Below are positions 8,609 through 18,073 of a DNA stretch of 64,000 bases, piece by piece (position 1 is the stretch's first letter; every line of letters starts with the position of its first letter). The DNA is taken from NCBI RefSeq assembly GCF_016786305.1, contig NZ_JADWYV010000019.1; one strand, 5' to 3'. A program made the position numbers and the translations under genes. The notes below the pieces were generated by a model, which saw only the letters and a list, made by a program, of their open reading frames with translations, did no database searches and was not told the origin of the DNA. Origin of the DNA: Pseudofrankia nepalensis (GTDB taxonomy: Bacteria > Actinomycetota > Actinomycetes > Frankiales > Frankiaceae).

Positions 8609-9333
8609 CCGGCGTGGTCGTCACCGGCGGCGCCTCGGGTATCGGCCGGGCCTGCGCGCAGGCGCTGATCGACGACGGCCGGTCCGTCGCGCTGTGGGAC
8701 GTGAGCGAGTCGGTCACCGACGTCGCCGCCTCGTTGGGGATGAGCGCCGTCGTCGTGGACGTCACCGACGCGGCGGCGGTGGCGGCGGCGGTCGACGCGT
8801 CGGTGGCGGCGCTCGGGGGAGTCGACGGGCTGGTCCACGCGGCCGGGGTCGTGAGCGTCGACCCGATCGGCGCGCTGAGCGCCGAGCTGTGGGACAAGGT
8901 CCTCGACGTCAACCTGCGCGCCCATGCGCTGATCAGCCAGGCGCTCCTGCCGTCGCTGCGCGAAGCCGCCGGCGCCGCGATCGTCGGGATCAGCTCGATC
9001 GAGGGTCTCCAGGGCAACGGCGCGATTCCGGCCTACTGCGCGTCGAAGGCCGGCCTGCTCGGACTCACCCGCTCGATGGCCCACCAGCTCGCCGCCGACG
9101 GCATCCGGGTCAACGCCATCTGCCCGGGGTACATCGAGACTCCCATGATCGCCCCGGCGCTCGGCGTTCCCGACCTGCGGACGAAGTTCGAGAAGAGGTC
9201 CCCGCTCGGGCGGCTCGGCCAGCCGGCGGACGTCGCGAACGCCGCGGTCTTCCTGCTGGGCCCCAAGGCCGCGTTCATCACCGGCGCCTACCTGGTCGTC
9301 GATGGCGGCGCGACCGCGGTCGACCCCGTCTGA
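8605..9333 (+). CDS. short-chain dehydrogenase/reductase (SDR)
   Basis: 242 residues, classical SDR length. It has the cofactor motif TGGASGIGRA, an Asp after the second strand (LWDVSES) that suggests preference for NAD(H), the structural motif HAAGV in place of NNAG, the catalytic Ser (GISSIEG) and the YCASK active-site motif, and a C-terminal VDGGATAV. It probably oxidises a secondary alcohol or reduces a ketone. Divergent transcription from the Baeyer-Villiger monooxygenase suggests an alcohol-to-ketone-to-ester route. The start is GTG 8605, overlapping the stop of the small remnant ORF; no other ribosome site is evident. Confidence 0.9.
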   Translation: MTGVVVTGGASGIGRACAQALIDDGRSVALWDVSESVTDVAASLGMSAVVVDVTDAAAVAAAVDASVAALGGVDGLVHAAGVVSVDPIGALSAELWDKVLDVNLRAHALISQALLPSLREAAGAAIVGISSIEGLQGNGAIPAYCASKAGLLGLTRSMAHQLAADGIRVNAICPGYIETPMIAPALGVPDLRTKFEKRSPLGRLGQPADVANAAVFLLGPKAAFITGAYLVVDGGATAVDPV

Positions 9334-9502
9334 CCGGCGCGCCGAGCGTCTCACCACGCAACCGCCGCGGGGGCGGGCGTGTCCTCGGCGTGCCCCTGCA
9401 CCCACACGCGACGCGCCGCGCTCGTCGGCGCGCGTGACCGAGTGGGGGACCCCGCTGGCGACGTCTGCTCGACCCTTGACCACCTGCGCCGACTGGAGTG
9501 GT

Positions 9503-10504
9503 TCAGCTGGTCTCGCGGCGCACGAGGGTGGGTTTCGGCCGGGTGCGGGAAGCGGGCAGGGGGCGGCGGTCGATCCGGTGTAGCGCGAATTCGGCGAAAC
9601 CGCGTCCAAGGGCGGCCGTGTCGATCCGGACGGTGGACAGCGCGGGCACGAACATCGTCGCGATCGGGGCGTCGTCGTGGCCGACCACGGCGAGATCCGC
9701 CGGCATCCGCAGGCCGGCGCGGACCGCGGCGCTGGCGACCGCGGCGGCGACGTCGTCGTTGACGGCGATGACGCCGGTGATGCCGGCGTCGAGCCATCGG
9801 CGCACCACGCGGTCGGCGGAGCCGTCGTGGTAGTCGATGTGCTGTAGGTCGAGCGCCGACAGGCCCAGGGAGCGGGCTCGGTCATGCGCGGCCTGGTGCC
9901 GCGCGGCGGCCAACGAGGCCATGCGTGGCTCGGGGAAGGCGGCGAACACCAGGTTGCGGTGGCCGCGTTCGTGCAGGTGGTCGACCTGGAGTTCCGGTCC
10001 GGCGCTGGTCGCCAGTGAGACGTCGGGGAGGTCCGGGCGGTTGGGTTCCGGGTAGATCTCCCTGACTCCGCAGGCGAGCATGGACGCGACGTCGGGTGGG
10101 CTGAACGGGACGGGACTGACCACGAGGTCGGGGCTGAGCGCTTCCCACAGTGGCCGGGCCGCCTGGGCTGGGTGGCTGGTGTAGGTCACCAGTGAGTACC
10201 CGGCCTTGTCCAGCGCGAGAGCGGCCTCGTCCAGGTAGTCGCGCAGCCGGTACTCCACCGGCCAGTCGGGCAGTACCAGCAGGATGATCCGGCTGCGTCC
10301 GCTGGCGAGGGCGCGCGCGGCGCTGTTCGGTCGGTAGCCGAGGTGTTCGGCGGCGCGTAGCACCCGTTCGCGGGTGTTCGCCGGGATGGTCTGGCCTGGG
10401 GTGTTGTTCAGGACGAACCCGACGGTCGCCCGCGACACTCCCGCTTCTCGGGCGACGTCCAGGGCGGTCACCCGCCGACCGGTGGTCGACTCCGGCACGG
10501 CCAC
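9503..10504 (-). CDS. LacI-family transcriptional regulator of the glycoside island
   Basis: 333 residues. The N-terminal HTH is classical LacI (TALDVAREAGVSRATVGFVL, then a hinge helix around YRPNSAARALASGRS), followed by a periplasmic-binding-protein-like sugar domain ending with the familiar DDAPIATMFVPALSTVRID region. The GTG start at 10504 has a GGGAGG ribosome site. It is divergent from the GH2 gene, and a perfect palindrome with a central CTAGCG/CGCTAG core lies in the shared intergenic region, so it very probably represses the glycosidase and transporter genes until a sugar or glycoside binds. It lies convergent to the SDR gene, separated by 169 bases in which I see no gene. Confidence 0.92.
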   Translation of the reverse strand: MAVPESTTGRRVTALDVAREAGVSRATVGFVLNNTPGQTIPANTRERVLRAAEHLGYRPNSAARALASGRSRIILLVLPDWPVEYRLRDYLDEAALALDKAGYSLVTYTSHPAQAARPLWEALSPDLVVSPVPFSPPDVASMLACGVREIYPEPNRPDLPDVSLATSAGPELQVDHLHERGHRNLVFAAFPEPRMASLAAARHQAAHDRARSLGLSALDLQHIDYHDGSADRVVRRWLDAGITGVIAVNDDVAAAVASAAVRAGLRMPADLAVVGHDDAPIATMFVPALSTVRIDTAALGRGFAEFALHRIDRRPLPASRTRPKPTLVRRETS

Positions 10505-10545
10505 CGCCTCGCCCTCCCGTCACATGGGTCCGAAACAAGCCGGAC

Positions 10546-10605
10546 TTGTGCGCGCTAGTTGCTGATGCTAGCTTACCTCCCACGTCACTAGCGCCCGCTA
10601 GTGAC
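10546..10605 (+). promoter_or_regulatory. promoter and LacI operator for the glycoside island
   Basis: A plausible sigma-70-type promoter has TTGTGC (10546-10551), a 17-base spacer and TAGCTT (10569-10574). Just downstream, where transcription should start, is a perfect palindrome: arms GTCACTAGCG (10584-10593) and CGCTAGTGAC (10596-10605) around CC. Two degenerate copies of the half-site (CGCTAGTTGC at 10553, GCTAGCTTAC at 10567) overlap the promoter itself. This is a textbook layout for LacI-type repression. The promoter boxes are my inference. Confidence 0.75.
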
Positions 10606-10731
10606 GCCGGGCACGGGACGGGTCGTCCCGCTGGGCCCGCTTGTTCATGTCCCACGCCCGCCGCGGGCCCGCCTGCCATCGGCTGTCACCTCGGGTGACG
10701 GCCGAGCTTGGCCACGACCAGGAGAGCTCGA

Positions 10732-13269
10732 TTGATCCGTAGATCGTTCAACGATGGCTGGTCGTACCGCCGCAAGCCCGACGCGTTCCAGGCCCTGCTC
10801 GGCCGGGCGAACGAGGGCTGGGAGCCGGTCCGGCTGCCGCATGACGCGATGGTGTGCCGTGAGCGGGACGGTTCCGATCCGGAGGCGGGCCACCGGGGCT
10901 ACTTCCCGGCAGATGGCTACGAGTACGGGAAGACGTTCTTCGTGCCGGAGGAGTACCGGCAGCGTCGGGTCACGCTGGAGTTCGAGGGCGTCTACCGCCA
11001 TGCCCGCGTCTACCTCAACGGGGACCTCGCGAGGCAGCGCGCCCATGGCTACTCCAACTTCTACGTGCGCGCCGATCATCTGCTGCGGTACGGCGTGGAC
11101 AACGAGGTCCGGGTGGAGGCGCGCAGCCAGGACGACACCCGCTGGTACACCGGCGGTGGCATCTACCGTGGCGTGAGCATCGTCGTCGGCGGGCTGCTGC
11201 ACGTGGCGCTCGACGGTGTGCGGATCACGACGCCGGTCATCGACGACGACGTGGCTGTCGTGGCCGTGGCGACCGAGATCCAGAACGAGTCGGCGGTGAC
11301 TCGGACCGTCGAGGTGGCCACCGAGATCGTGGACGCCAACGGCGAGATCCTCGCCAGGGACGCCGCGCCGGTCACCGTGTTCCCCGGCGACGAGGCCGTC
11401 CTTCGCCAGCGGCTGGTCGTCGTCGAGCCCCGGCTGTGGGGCGTGGACCATCCCTACCTGCACACCTGCCGGACGTCGGTCACGGCCGACGGCGAACGGC
11501 TCGACGAGCAGACGACGCACTTCGGCATCCGCTCGATGACCGTCGATCCCCGCCGGGGCCTGCGGATCAACGGCGAGACGGTCAAGCTGCGCGGGGCCTG
11601 CATCCACCATGACAACGGCGTGCTCGGCGCGGCCACCATCGACCGGGCCGAGCGGCGTCGGGTGGAGATCCTCAAGCAGGCCGGCTTCAACGCGATCCGT
11701 AGCGCCCACAACCCGGTCAGCAAGGCGCTGCTCGACGCCTGCGACCAGCTCGGCATGCTCGTGATGGACGAGCTGTCCGACGTCTGGACCCGGTCGAAGT
11801 CCTCGCACGACTACGCCGACGATTTCGCCAGTTGGTGGGAGTCGGACGTGCGCGCGATGGTCGCCAAGGACTTCAACCATCCCTGCGTCGTCTTCTACTC
11901 CATCGGCAACGAGATTCCCGAGATCGGCGGCCCCGGCGGCGCCGTGCTCAGCCGCCGGCTCGCCGAGAAGGTCCGCGCACTCGACGACACACGGCTCGTC
12001 ACCAACGCCGTCAACGGACTGTTCGCCGGCGGGCCGGAGCTGCTCGCTCCCCTCGCCGCTGGAAGCGCTCGGCTAGAGAACGCGGAGGCGGAGGACGGCG
12101 CGGCCGGCGCCCCGGCGGAGGCGGGTGGTGCCGAGAACCTTGATGTGAACGCGGCCATGACCCGTTTCCGCGAGTTCATGCCGCTCCTGATGACCTCGGA
12201 GCTGGTCACCGCGCGGACCGCGGAGGCGATGGCGTACCTGGATGTCGCCGGCTACAACTATCTCGACTCCCGGTACGAGCTGGACCGGACGCTGTTTCCC
12301 AACCGGGTGATTGTCGGCACCGAGACGTATCCCACCGACATCGACCGCAACTGGCGGCTCGTCCAGGACAGCAGCCATGTCATCGGTGACTTCACCTGGA
12401 CCGGCTGGGACTACCTGGGAGAACCGGGAATCGGCCGGATCGAATACCAGAGCGATCCGGAGACGCTGGCCGCCACCATGCCGGGCTATCAGGGCCCCTT
12501 CCCCTGGCTGGCGGCGTGGTGCGGTGACATCGACATCACCGGCCACCGCCGACCGGCCTCCTACTACCGGGAGATCGTCTTCGGCTTGCGGAGCGAGCCC
12601 TACCTCGCTGTCCATCGCCCCGAGCGGTACGGCGAGCCGGTCCGGCTGGCGACGTGGTGGTCGTGGAGCGACTCCATCTCCAGCTGGAGCTGGGACGGCC
12701 ACGAGGACAAGCCGATCCGGATCGACGTCTACTCGGCCGCGGACGAGGTCGAACTCCTGGTCAACGGCCGTTCGATCGCCAAGGCGCCAGCAGGCGAGAA
12801 GAACCGGTTCACCGCCGCCTTCGAGACCGTCTACGAGCCCGGCGAGCTCACCGCCGTCGCCTACACCGACGGGGCCGAGACCGGCCGGATGTCGCTGCGT
12901 TCCGCCACCGGCGAGGTTCGGCTGGACGCCACGGCCGACCGGACCCGGATCACGGCCGATGACCGCGACCTGGCCTTCGTGACCATCACCCTGGTCGACG
13001 CCGCCGGCAACCTGCACAACACCGCCGACCGCCGGGTGGCCGTCGAGCTGGCCGGGCCGGGTGCGCTGGCCGGCTTCGGCAGTGCGGACCCGCGGTCGAC
13101 GGAGAACTTCTTCGACACCGCCCGGACGACCTTCGACGGGCGGGCCCTCGCCGTCATCCGCCCGACCGCGCCCGGCGCGATCACGGTGACCGTCACGGCC
13201 GACGGCTGCGCCCCGGTCACCGCCCGCGTCGAGGCGGTGCCGGCGGGCCAGGCGGAGGAACCGCGATGA
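10732..13269 (+). CDS. glycoside hydrolase family 2 (beta-galactosidase/beta-glucuronidase type)
   Basis: About 845 residues. An N-terminal jelly-roll (FEGVYRHARVYLNGD) is followed by an Ig-like domain, a TIM barrel introduced by LRINGETVKLRGACIHHDNG, and C-terminal domains resembling DUF4982 and bacterial Ig folds. The acid/base Glu is in SIGNEIPEI (about residue 394) and the nucleophile Glu in VGTETYPTDI (about 531). It removes a terminal beta-linked galactose, glucuronic acid or related sugar. There is no signal peptide, so it acts in the cytoplasm. I choose TTG 10732 because AGGAG lies 7 bases before it; a TTG at 10708 is also in frame. An Ala/Glu-rich insert (about residues 444-468) in the barrel is unusual. 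Confidence 0.93.
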   Translation: MIRRSFNDGWSYRRKPDAFQALLGRANEGWEPVRLPHDAMVCRERDGSDPEAGHRGYFPADGYEYGKTFFVPEEYRQRRVTLEFEGVYRHARVYLNGDLARQRAHGYSNFYVRADHLLRYGVDNEVRVEARSQDDTRWYTGGGIYRGVSIVVGGLLHVALDGVRITTPVIDDDVAVVAVATEIQNESAVTRTVEVATEIVDANGEILARDAAPVTVFPGDEAVLRQRLVVVEPRLWGVDHPYLHTCRTSVTADGERLDEQTTHFGIRSMTVDPRRGLRINGETVKLRGACIHHDNGVLGAATIDRAERRRVEILKQAGFNAIRSAHNPVSKALLDACDQLGMLVMDELSDVWTRSKSSHDYADDFASWWESDVRAMVAKDFNHPCVVFYSIGNEIPEIGGPGGAVLSRRLAEKVRALDDTRLVTNAVNGLFAGGPELLAPLAAGSARLENAEAEDGAAGAPAEAGGAENLDVNAAMTRFREFMPLLMTSELVTARTAEAMAYLDVAGYNYLDSRYELDRTLFPNRVIVGTETYPTDIDRNWRLVQDSSHVIGDFTWTGWDYLGEPGIGRIEYQSDPETLAATMPGYQGPFPWLAAWCGDIDITGHRRPASYYREIVFGLRSEPYLAVHRPERYGEPVRLATWWSWSDSISSWSWDGHEDKPIRIDVYSAADEVELLVNGRSIAKAPAGEKNRFTAAFETVYEPGELTAVAYTDGAETGRMSLRSATGEVRLDATADRTRITADDRDLAFVTITLVDAAGNLHNTADRRVAVELAGPGALAGFGSADPRSTENFFDTARTTFDGRALAVIRPTAPGAITVTVTADGCAPVTARVEAVPAGQAEEPR

Positions 13270-13331
13270 CCGACGTGCCCGCCGGCCGTCAGGTCCGATG
13301 CGCGGCTGGGAACCCAAGGAGCCACCCATGA
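13266..13331 (+). CDS. 21-codon ORF bridging the GH2 and GH3 genes
   Basis: ATG 13266 overlaps the GH2 stop by 4 bases, and its TGA overlaps the GH3 start ATG at 13328 by 4 bases. The peptide begins MTDVPAGRQVRCAAG. It has no recognisable function and may simply be a coupling leader that carries ribosomes from one gene to the next, or a coincidence of overlapping ATGA sites. The GH3 gene also has its own AAGGAG site within this stretch. Confidence 0.25.
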   Translation: MTDVPAGRQVRCAAGNPRSHP

Positions 13332-15790
13332 GCAAGGACGCCGCGTCGAGTCCCGCGGACCGGGCGACCGAGCTGCTGCGGACGATGACGGTCGAGGAGA
13401 AGGCGCAGCAGGTCACCGGGGCGATGCCGATCGGGCTGCTCGGCGTGCACGGCCTGGTCGAGCCGGCCGCCGAGCGGCTGCTGGGGCAGGGGATCGGGCA
13501 CCTGGCGCCGCTCGGGATGCCCGGCCACAAGACCCCCGACCAGGTGGCGAAGGGCGTCAACGAGATCCAGCGGTTCCTCGTCACCCGCACTCGGCTCGGC
13601 ATTCCCGCGCTCTTCCATGTGGAGGCGCTCAACGGGGTGGTCTTGCCCGGGTTCACCAGCTTCCCGACGGCGATCGGGCTGGCCGCCACGTGGAATCCCG
13701 GCGGGGTCGAGGAGATGGCCGCGGTCCTGCGCCGCCAGGTCCGCGCGATCGGCCATCCGTTCGTCCTGTCCCCGGTCCTGGACGTCGCGCGGGACGCGCG
13801 CTGGGGCCGGGTGCACGAGACCTACGGGGAGGATCCCTACCTGGTCTCGGCGATGGGCGTCGCGTTCGTCCGCGGCCTGCAGGGCGACGACCCGCGCACG
13901 GGGGCGATCGCGACCGGCAAGCACTTCCTCGGCTACGGCGCGAGCGAGGCCGGCCAGAACATGGCCCGTACCAACCTCGGGGCGCGTGAGCTGTACGAGG
14001 TGTACGCACGGCCCTTCGAGGCGGCCATCGAGCTGGCCGGGCTGCGCGCGGTGATGAACTCCTACAGCACCGTCGACGGCATCCCGGTCGGCGCCAGCCG
14101 GGAGATCCTGACCGGCCTGTTGCGCGCGAAGCTCGGGTTCACCGGCACCGTCGTGTCCGACTACGACACGATCGGCCACCTGCACCGGCGGCTGCGCGTC
14201 GCCCGCGACGGCGAGGAGGCCGGCCGGCTGGCGCTGGCGGCCGGGATCGACGTCGAGCTGCCGGTCGCGGACGGCTACGGCGCGACGCTCGCGAGGGCGG
14301 TCCGCCGCGGCGCGGTTCCGGCCGAGCAACTGGACCAGGCCTGCTGGCGGGTGCTGCGGGACAAGTTCGCGCTGGGCCTGTTCGACGAGCCCTACGTGCC
14401 CGAGGACCCGGTGGTCATCGGCGCGACGGCGAGCGAGGGCGTCGAGCTGTCCCGCCGCCTCGCCCGGCAGTCGGTGACGCTGCTGAAGAACGAGGACGGT
14501 CTGCTGCCGCTGTCGGACGCCGTGCGGCGGATCGCGGTCCTCGGCCCGCACGCCGACGGCGTCACCGTCGCCTTCCCGGCCTACACCGCCCCGGCAATGG
14601 TGGAGATGGTCACCGCCCAGATCCGCGGCGAGCGGCGGGCCATCCCCGGCACCGAGCACCTGTCGATCGAGATCTCCGACGAGGCCCGCGCGCTGCTGGC
14701 CGAGGAGCTGCCCAGCGTCCTCGGCCAGCCGATGGATGACTACGTCCGCGAGAGGTACGGCGCGCGCTCCCTTGCCGACGCCGTCCGCGACCGGGTCCCC
14801 ACCGCCGAGGTGACCGTGCGCGCGGGTTGCGGCGTGACCGACGCCGAGCCCGTGGACCTCGCGGCCGCGGTCGCGGCCGCCCGGGACGCCGACGTGGTGA
14901 TCCTCGCCCTTGGCGGCCGCGGCGGCTGGTTCACGGCGAACGCCACGGAGGGGGAGGGCAGCGACACCGCCGACATCGACCTGCCGGCGAACCAGGTCGC
15001 GCTCGTCCAGGCGGTCGCCGCCACCGGCACCCCGTGCGTCGGCGTCGTCCTCACCGGCCGGCCGATGGCGCTGTCCGACATCGTCGACGACCTGCCGGCA
15101 CTGCTGTACGGCTACTACGGCGGCCAGCACGCCGCCACCGCCCTGGCCGAAGCCCTGTTCGGCGACGTCAACCCCGGCGGCAGGCTGCCCGTCTCGATTC
15201 CGCGCCACTCCGGGCAGGTGCCGGTCTACTCCGGTCAGCCAACCGGCAGCGGCTATCGGCGGACCGGCCAGGACATGCACCAGGGCTACCTGGACATGGC
15301 CTCCACCCCGCTGTTCGCGTTCGGCCACGGCCTGAGCTACACGACCTTCGAGTACACCGACCTCGCGATCAGCCCGCCCGAGGTCGCCGCCGACGGGGCG
15401 GTGACCGTCGGGCTGACCGTGCGCAACACCGGTGAGCGTGCCGGTGACGAGGTCGTGCAGCTCTACTTCTGCGACCAGGCGACCGGGGTCACCCGGCCGG
15501 CGCGGGAGCTGGTCGGCTTCACCCGGCTCAGCCTCGCCCCCGGCGCGGCGGCGACCGTCGAGTTCTCCGTGGCGATGAGCCAGCTCGGCTACGTCGGCCT
15601 CGACGGGCGTTTCCTGCTGGAGCCCGGGCCCATCCAGGTCCTCGCGGGCGGCTCCTGCGACGACATCCGCCTGCGGGGCGCCTTCGAGGTCGTGGGCGAC
15701 CCGGCGGTCGTAGCGGGCCGCCGCTCCTACCTGTCCAGCGTCACCGTCGGCGCCGCGGCTCCCGCGTCGCTGGCATCCCCCGGAAAGTAG
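13328..15790 (+). CDS. glycoside hydrolase family 3 (beta-glucosidase/beta-xylosidase type)
   Basis: 820 residues with three parts. The N-terminal TIM barrel carries the nucleophile Asp in TVVSDYDTIG (about residue 278). An alpha/beta sandwich domain follows (from about 390). A C-terminal fibronectin-III-like domain is introduced by FAFGHGLSYTTFEY. The conserved substrate-binding motif GKHFLGYGASEAG is present. It cleaves terminal beta-linked glucose or xylose from oligosaccharides or aryl and terpenoid glycosides. No signal peptide is seen, so the enzyme is intracellular. The start is ATG 13328, with AAGGAG (13316-13321) 6 bases ahead. It is a close relative of the second GH3 gene at 23562; both contain the same motif order, suggesting an old duplication with divided specificity. 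Confidence 0.94.
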   Translation: MSKDAASSPADRATELLRTMTVEEKAQQVTGAMPIGLLGVHGLVEPAAERLLGQGIGHLAPLGMPGHKTPDQVAKGVNEIQRFLVTRTRLGIPALFHVEALNGVVLPGFTSFPTAIGLAATWNPGGVEEMAAVLRRQVRAIGHPFVLSPVLDVARDARWGRVHETYGEDPYLVSAMGVAFVRGLQGDDPRTGAIATGKHFLGYGASEAGQNMARTNLGARELYEVYARPFEAAIELAGLRAVMNSYSTVDGIPVGASREILTGLLRAKLGFTGTVVSDYDTIGHLHRRLRVARDGEEAGRLALAAGIDVELPVADGYGATLARAVRRGAVPAEQLDQACWRVLRDKFALGLFDEPYVPEDPVVIGATASEGVELSRRLARQSVTLLKNEDGLLPLSDAVRRIAVLGPHADGVTVAFPAYTAPAMVEMVTAQIRGERRAIPGTEHLSIEISDEARALLAEELPSVLGQPMDDYVRERYGARSLADAVRDRVPTAEVTVRAGCGVTDAEPVDLAAAVAAARDADVVILALGGRGGWFTANATEGEGSDTADIDLPANQVALVQAVAATGTPCVGVVLTGRPMALSDIVDDLPALLYGYYGGQHAATALAEALFGDVNPGGRLPVSIPRHSGQVPVYSGQPTGSGYRRTGQDMHQGYLDMASTPLFAFGHGLSYTTFEYTDLAISPPEVAADGAVTVGLTVRNTGERAGDEVVQLYFCDQATGVTRPARELVGFTRLSLAPGAAATVEFSVAMSQLGYVGLDGRFLLEPGPIQVLAGGSCDDIRLRGAFEVVGDPAVVAGRRSYLSSVTVGAAAPASLASPGK

Positions 15791-15797
15791 GCCAACG

Positions 15798-15851
15798 GTG
15801 TCCGAGAAGGTCGAGTCCCGGTCCGAGCCCAGCGACCGGGCGCGCCCATGA
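15798..15851 (+). CDS. 17-codon ORF overlapping the start of the MFS-LivF gene
   Basis: A GTG 7 bases after the GH3 stop opens a short frame (MSEKVESRSEPSDRARP) whose TGA overlaps the ATG of the transporter gene (ATGA, 15848-15851). The transporter gene has no clear ribosome site of its own, so re-initiation after this leader is plausible. Function otherwise unknown, and chance cannot be excluded. Confidence 0.25.
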   Translation: MSEKVESRSEPSDRARP

Positions 15852-18067
15852 GCGCCCCCACCAGTCCCGCGCCAGGCGCCGCGCCCTCGGCTGCCCAGTT
15901 AGCCGCGGGGCTGATCGACGCGGAGGCGGAGCGGCAGGAGCGGCAGGCGGCCGCGGGGCGTGAGGTGTTGTTCGCGGACGAGCTGCTGCCGGGGGTCGGC
16001 GGGGAGCAGTTGTCGCTGCGCGAGGGGCTGGCCGCGGGTGGTTCGCTGACGTTCCTGACGCTGGTGTTGTTGAACGCGTTGGACGAGCTGGAGTCGGCGG
16101 CCCTGACGGTGCTGGCGCCGGACATCCGGGACGCGTTCGGGCTGTCCGACGGGGCGATCGTGTTCATCTCGGCGGCGGCCGGCGCGTTCCTGGTGTTGGG
16201 CGCGCTGCCGATGGGCTGGCTCGCGGACCATCTCCGGCGTAGCCGGGTGATCGGCTGGGCCGGGGTGGCGTTCTCGGTGATGGTGCTGGCCTCGGGGCTG
16301 GCGGCGAGCGCGTTTCTGTTCTTCCTGGCCCGGTTCGGGGTCGGGGTGGCGAAGTCGAGCAACAACACGGTGCACGGCTCGCTGATCGCGGACGCCTATC
16401 CGATCGGGGTGCGGGGGCGGCTGTCGGCGTCGGTGTACGGGGCGGCCCGGGCCGCGGGCGCGCTGAGCCCGTTGCTGGTCGCGGGGATCGCGACCTGGGC
16501 GGGCGGGGAGAACGGTTGGCGTTGGCCGTTCCTGGTCCTCGGGCTGCCGGCGCTGTTCGTCGCGGTCGTCGCGTTCCGGCTGCCGGAGCCGGCGCGGGGT
16601 CAGCACGAGATGCGCTCGGTGCTGGGGGAGGTGGTCGAGGACGCGGAGCCGATGCCGATCTCGGTGGAGGCGGCGTTCGCCCGGCTGATGCGGATCCGCA
16701 CGGTGAAGACGGCGATCATCGCGTTCTCGGCGCTGGGTTTCAGCCTGTTCACCACGGCCATCCTGGCGAATCTGTGGGCCGAGGACCACTACGGGATGTC
16801 GACGTTCCAGCGCGGCCTGATGGGCTCGCTCGGCGGCGCCGCCCTGGTCGTGGCGCTGCCGATCGTCGCGCCGCGCTATGACCGGCTCTACCACCGGGAT
16901 CCCGAGCGGGCGGTGAAGCTGCTCGGGCTGTGCGTGCTGCCGGGCGCGGTGCTGCTGCCGGTGCAGTGGTTCATGCCGGGCTGGGTCGGGTTCATGCTGC
17001 TGAGCATTCCGGGCGCGGTGTTCGCGTCGGTCGCGTTCGCGATGGTCGGCCCGGTGGTGCAGTCCGTCGTCCCCTACCGGCTGCGCGGCCTGGGCATGGC
17101 GCTGGCCGCGGTCTACATGTTCTTCGTCGGCGCCACCGGCGGCGCGCTGCTGTCCGGCCTGCTCAGCAACGCCTACGACCCGCGGGTCGCGGTCCTGGTG
17201 ATCGGGATCCCGGCGACGCTGGTCGGCGGGCTGATGATGATCCGCGGCGCGTCGTTCGTGCGGGGCGACCTGTCGCTGGTGGTCGCCGACCTGCGCGAGG
17301 AGCTCGCCGAGCGCGACCGGCAGCGGGCCGACCCGGACAACGTCCCGGTGCTGCAGGTCAACGGCGTCGACTTCTCCTACGGCAACGTGCAGGTGCTGTT
17401 CGACGTCGCGTTCGAGGTCCGCCGCGGCGAGACGCTGGCCCTGCTCGGGACGAACGGCGCTGGCAAGTCGACGATCCTGAAGGTCGTCTGCGGGCTCGGC
17501 ACGCCGTCGCGAGGCGTCGTGCGGCTGAACGGCCGCACGATCACCTACGTCTCCCCGGAACAGCGCGGGAAGTACGGCGTGCACCTGCTGCCCGGCGGCA
17601 AGGGCGTGTTCCCGGACCTGACGATCCGGGAGAACCTCGAGATGGCGGCGTTCCGGATGCGTCGCGACCGGGCCGACCGCGATCGCCGGTTCGCCTACGT
17701 CCTCGGCCTGTTCGGTGACCTGGCTGACCGGCAGTCCCAGCTGGCCGGGTCGTTGTCCGGTGGGCAGCAGCAGATGCTGGCGCTGGCGATGGTGCTGTTG
17801 CACGACCCCGAGGTGCTGCTCATCGACGAGCTCTCGCTCGGGCTGTCCCCGGTCGTGGTGCAGGACCTGCTGGCGATCCTGGAGCGGCTCAAGGCCGACG
17901 GACTGACGATCGTCGTCGTCGAGCAGTCGCTGAACATCGCGCTGGCCATCGCCGACCGGGCCGTGTTCCTGGAGAAGGGCCAGGTCCGCTTCACCGGGCC
18001 CGCCCGCGAACTCGCCGAACGCGACGACCTCGCCCGCGCGGTCTTCCTCGGCCGGGAAGGCGGCTGA
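15848..18067 (+). CDS. MFS transporter fused to a LivF-type ABC ATPase
   Basis: 739 residues joining two proteins that are normally separate. Residues about 60-475 are a major facilitator domain: many hydrophobic helices, an MGWLADHLRRSR loop between helices 2 and 3 (the MFS signature) and a second half starting near IRTVKTAIIAFSALGF. Residues about 498-735 are a complete ABC ATPase of the LivF branched-chain amino acid type: Walker A GTNGAGKST, Q-loop region HLLPGGKGVFPDLT, signature LSGGQQQ, Walker B LLIDELSLGLSP and a VVVEQ switch segment. The next genes supply LivH, LivM, LivG and the binding protein, so this subunit probably provides the second ATPase of that importer. What the MFS half does is unclear: it may be an exporter for a product, or a scaffold. 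Confidence 0.9.
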   Translation: MSAPTSPAPGAAPSAAQLAAGLIDAEAERQERQAAAGREVLFADELLPGVGGEQLSLREGLAAGGSLTFLTLVLLNALDELESAALTVLAPDIRDAFGLSDGAIVFISAAAGAFLVLGALPMGWLADHLRRSRVIGWAGVAFSVMVLASGLAASAFLFFLARFGVGVAKSSNNTVHGSLIADAYPIGVRGRLSASVYGAARAAGALSPLLVAGIATWAGGENGWRWPFLVLGLPALFVAVVAFRLPEPARGQHEMRSVLGEVVEDAEPMPISVEAAFARLMRIRTVKTAIIAFSALGFSLFTTAILANLWAEDHYGMSTFQRGLMGSLGGAALVVALPIVAPRYDRLYHRDPERAVKLLGLCVLPGAVLLPVQWFMPGWVGFMLLSIPGAVFASVAFAMVGPVVQSVVPYRLRGLGMALAAVYMFFVGATGGALLSGLLSNAYDPRVAVLVIGIPATLVGGLMMIRGASFVRGDLSLVVADLREELAERDRQRADPDNVPVLQVNGVDFSYGNVQVLFDVAFEVRRGETLALLGTNGAGKSTILKVVCGLGTPSRGVVRLNGRTITYVSPEQRGKYGVHLLPGGKGVFPDLTIRENLEMAAFRMRRDRADRDRRFAYVLGLFGDLADRQSQLAGSLSGGQQQMLALAMVLLHDPEVLLIDELSLGLSPVVVQDLLAILERLKADGLTIVVVEQSLNIALAIADRAVFLEKGQVRFTGPARELAERDDLARAVFLGREGG

Positions 18068-18073
18068 GAAGTC

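Noticed and set aside
13289..15328. 679-residue frame antisense to the first GH3 gene
   Set aside because: No domain and low-complexity composition; the plus strand encodes a full GH3.
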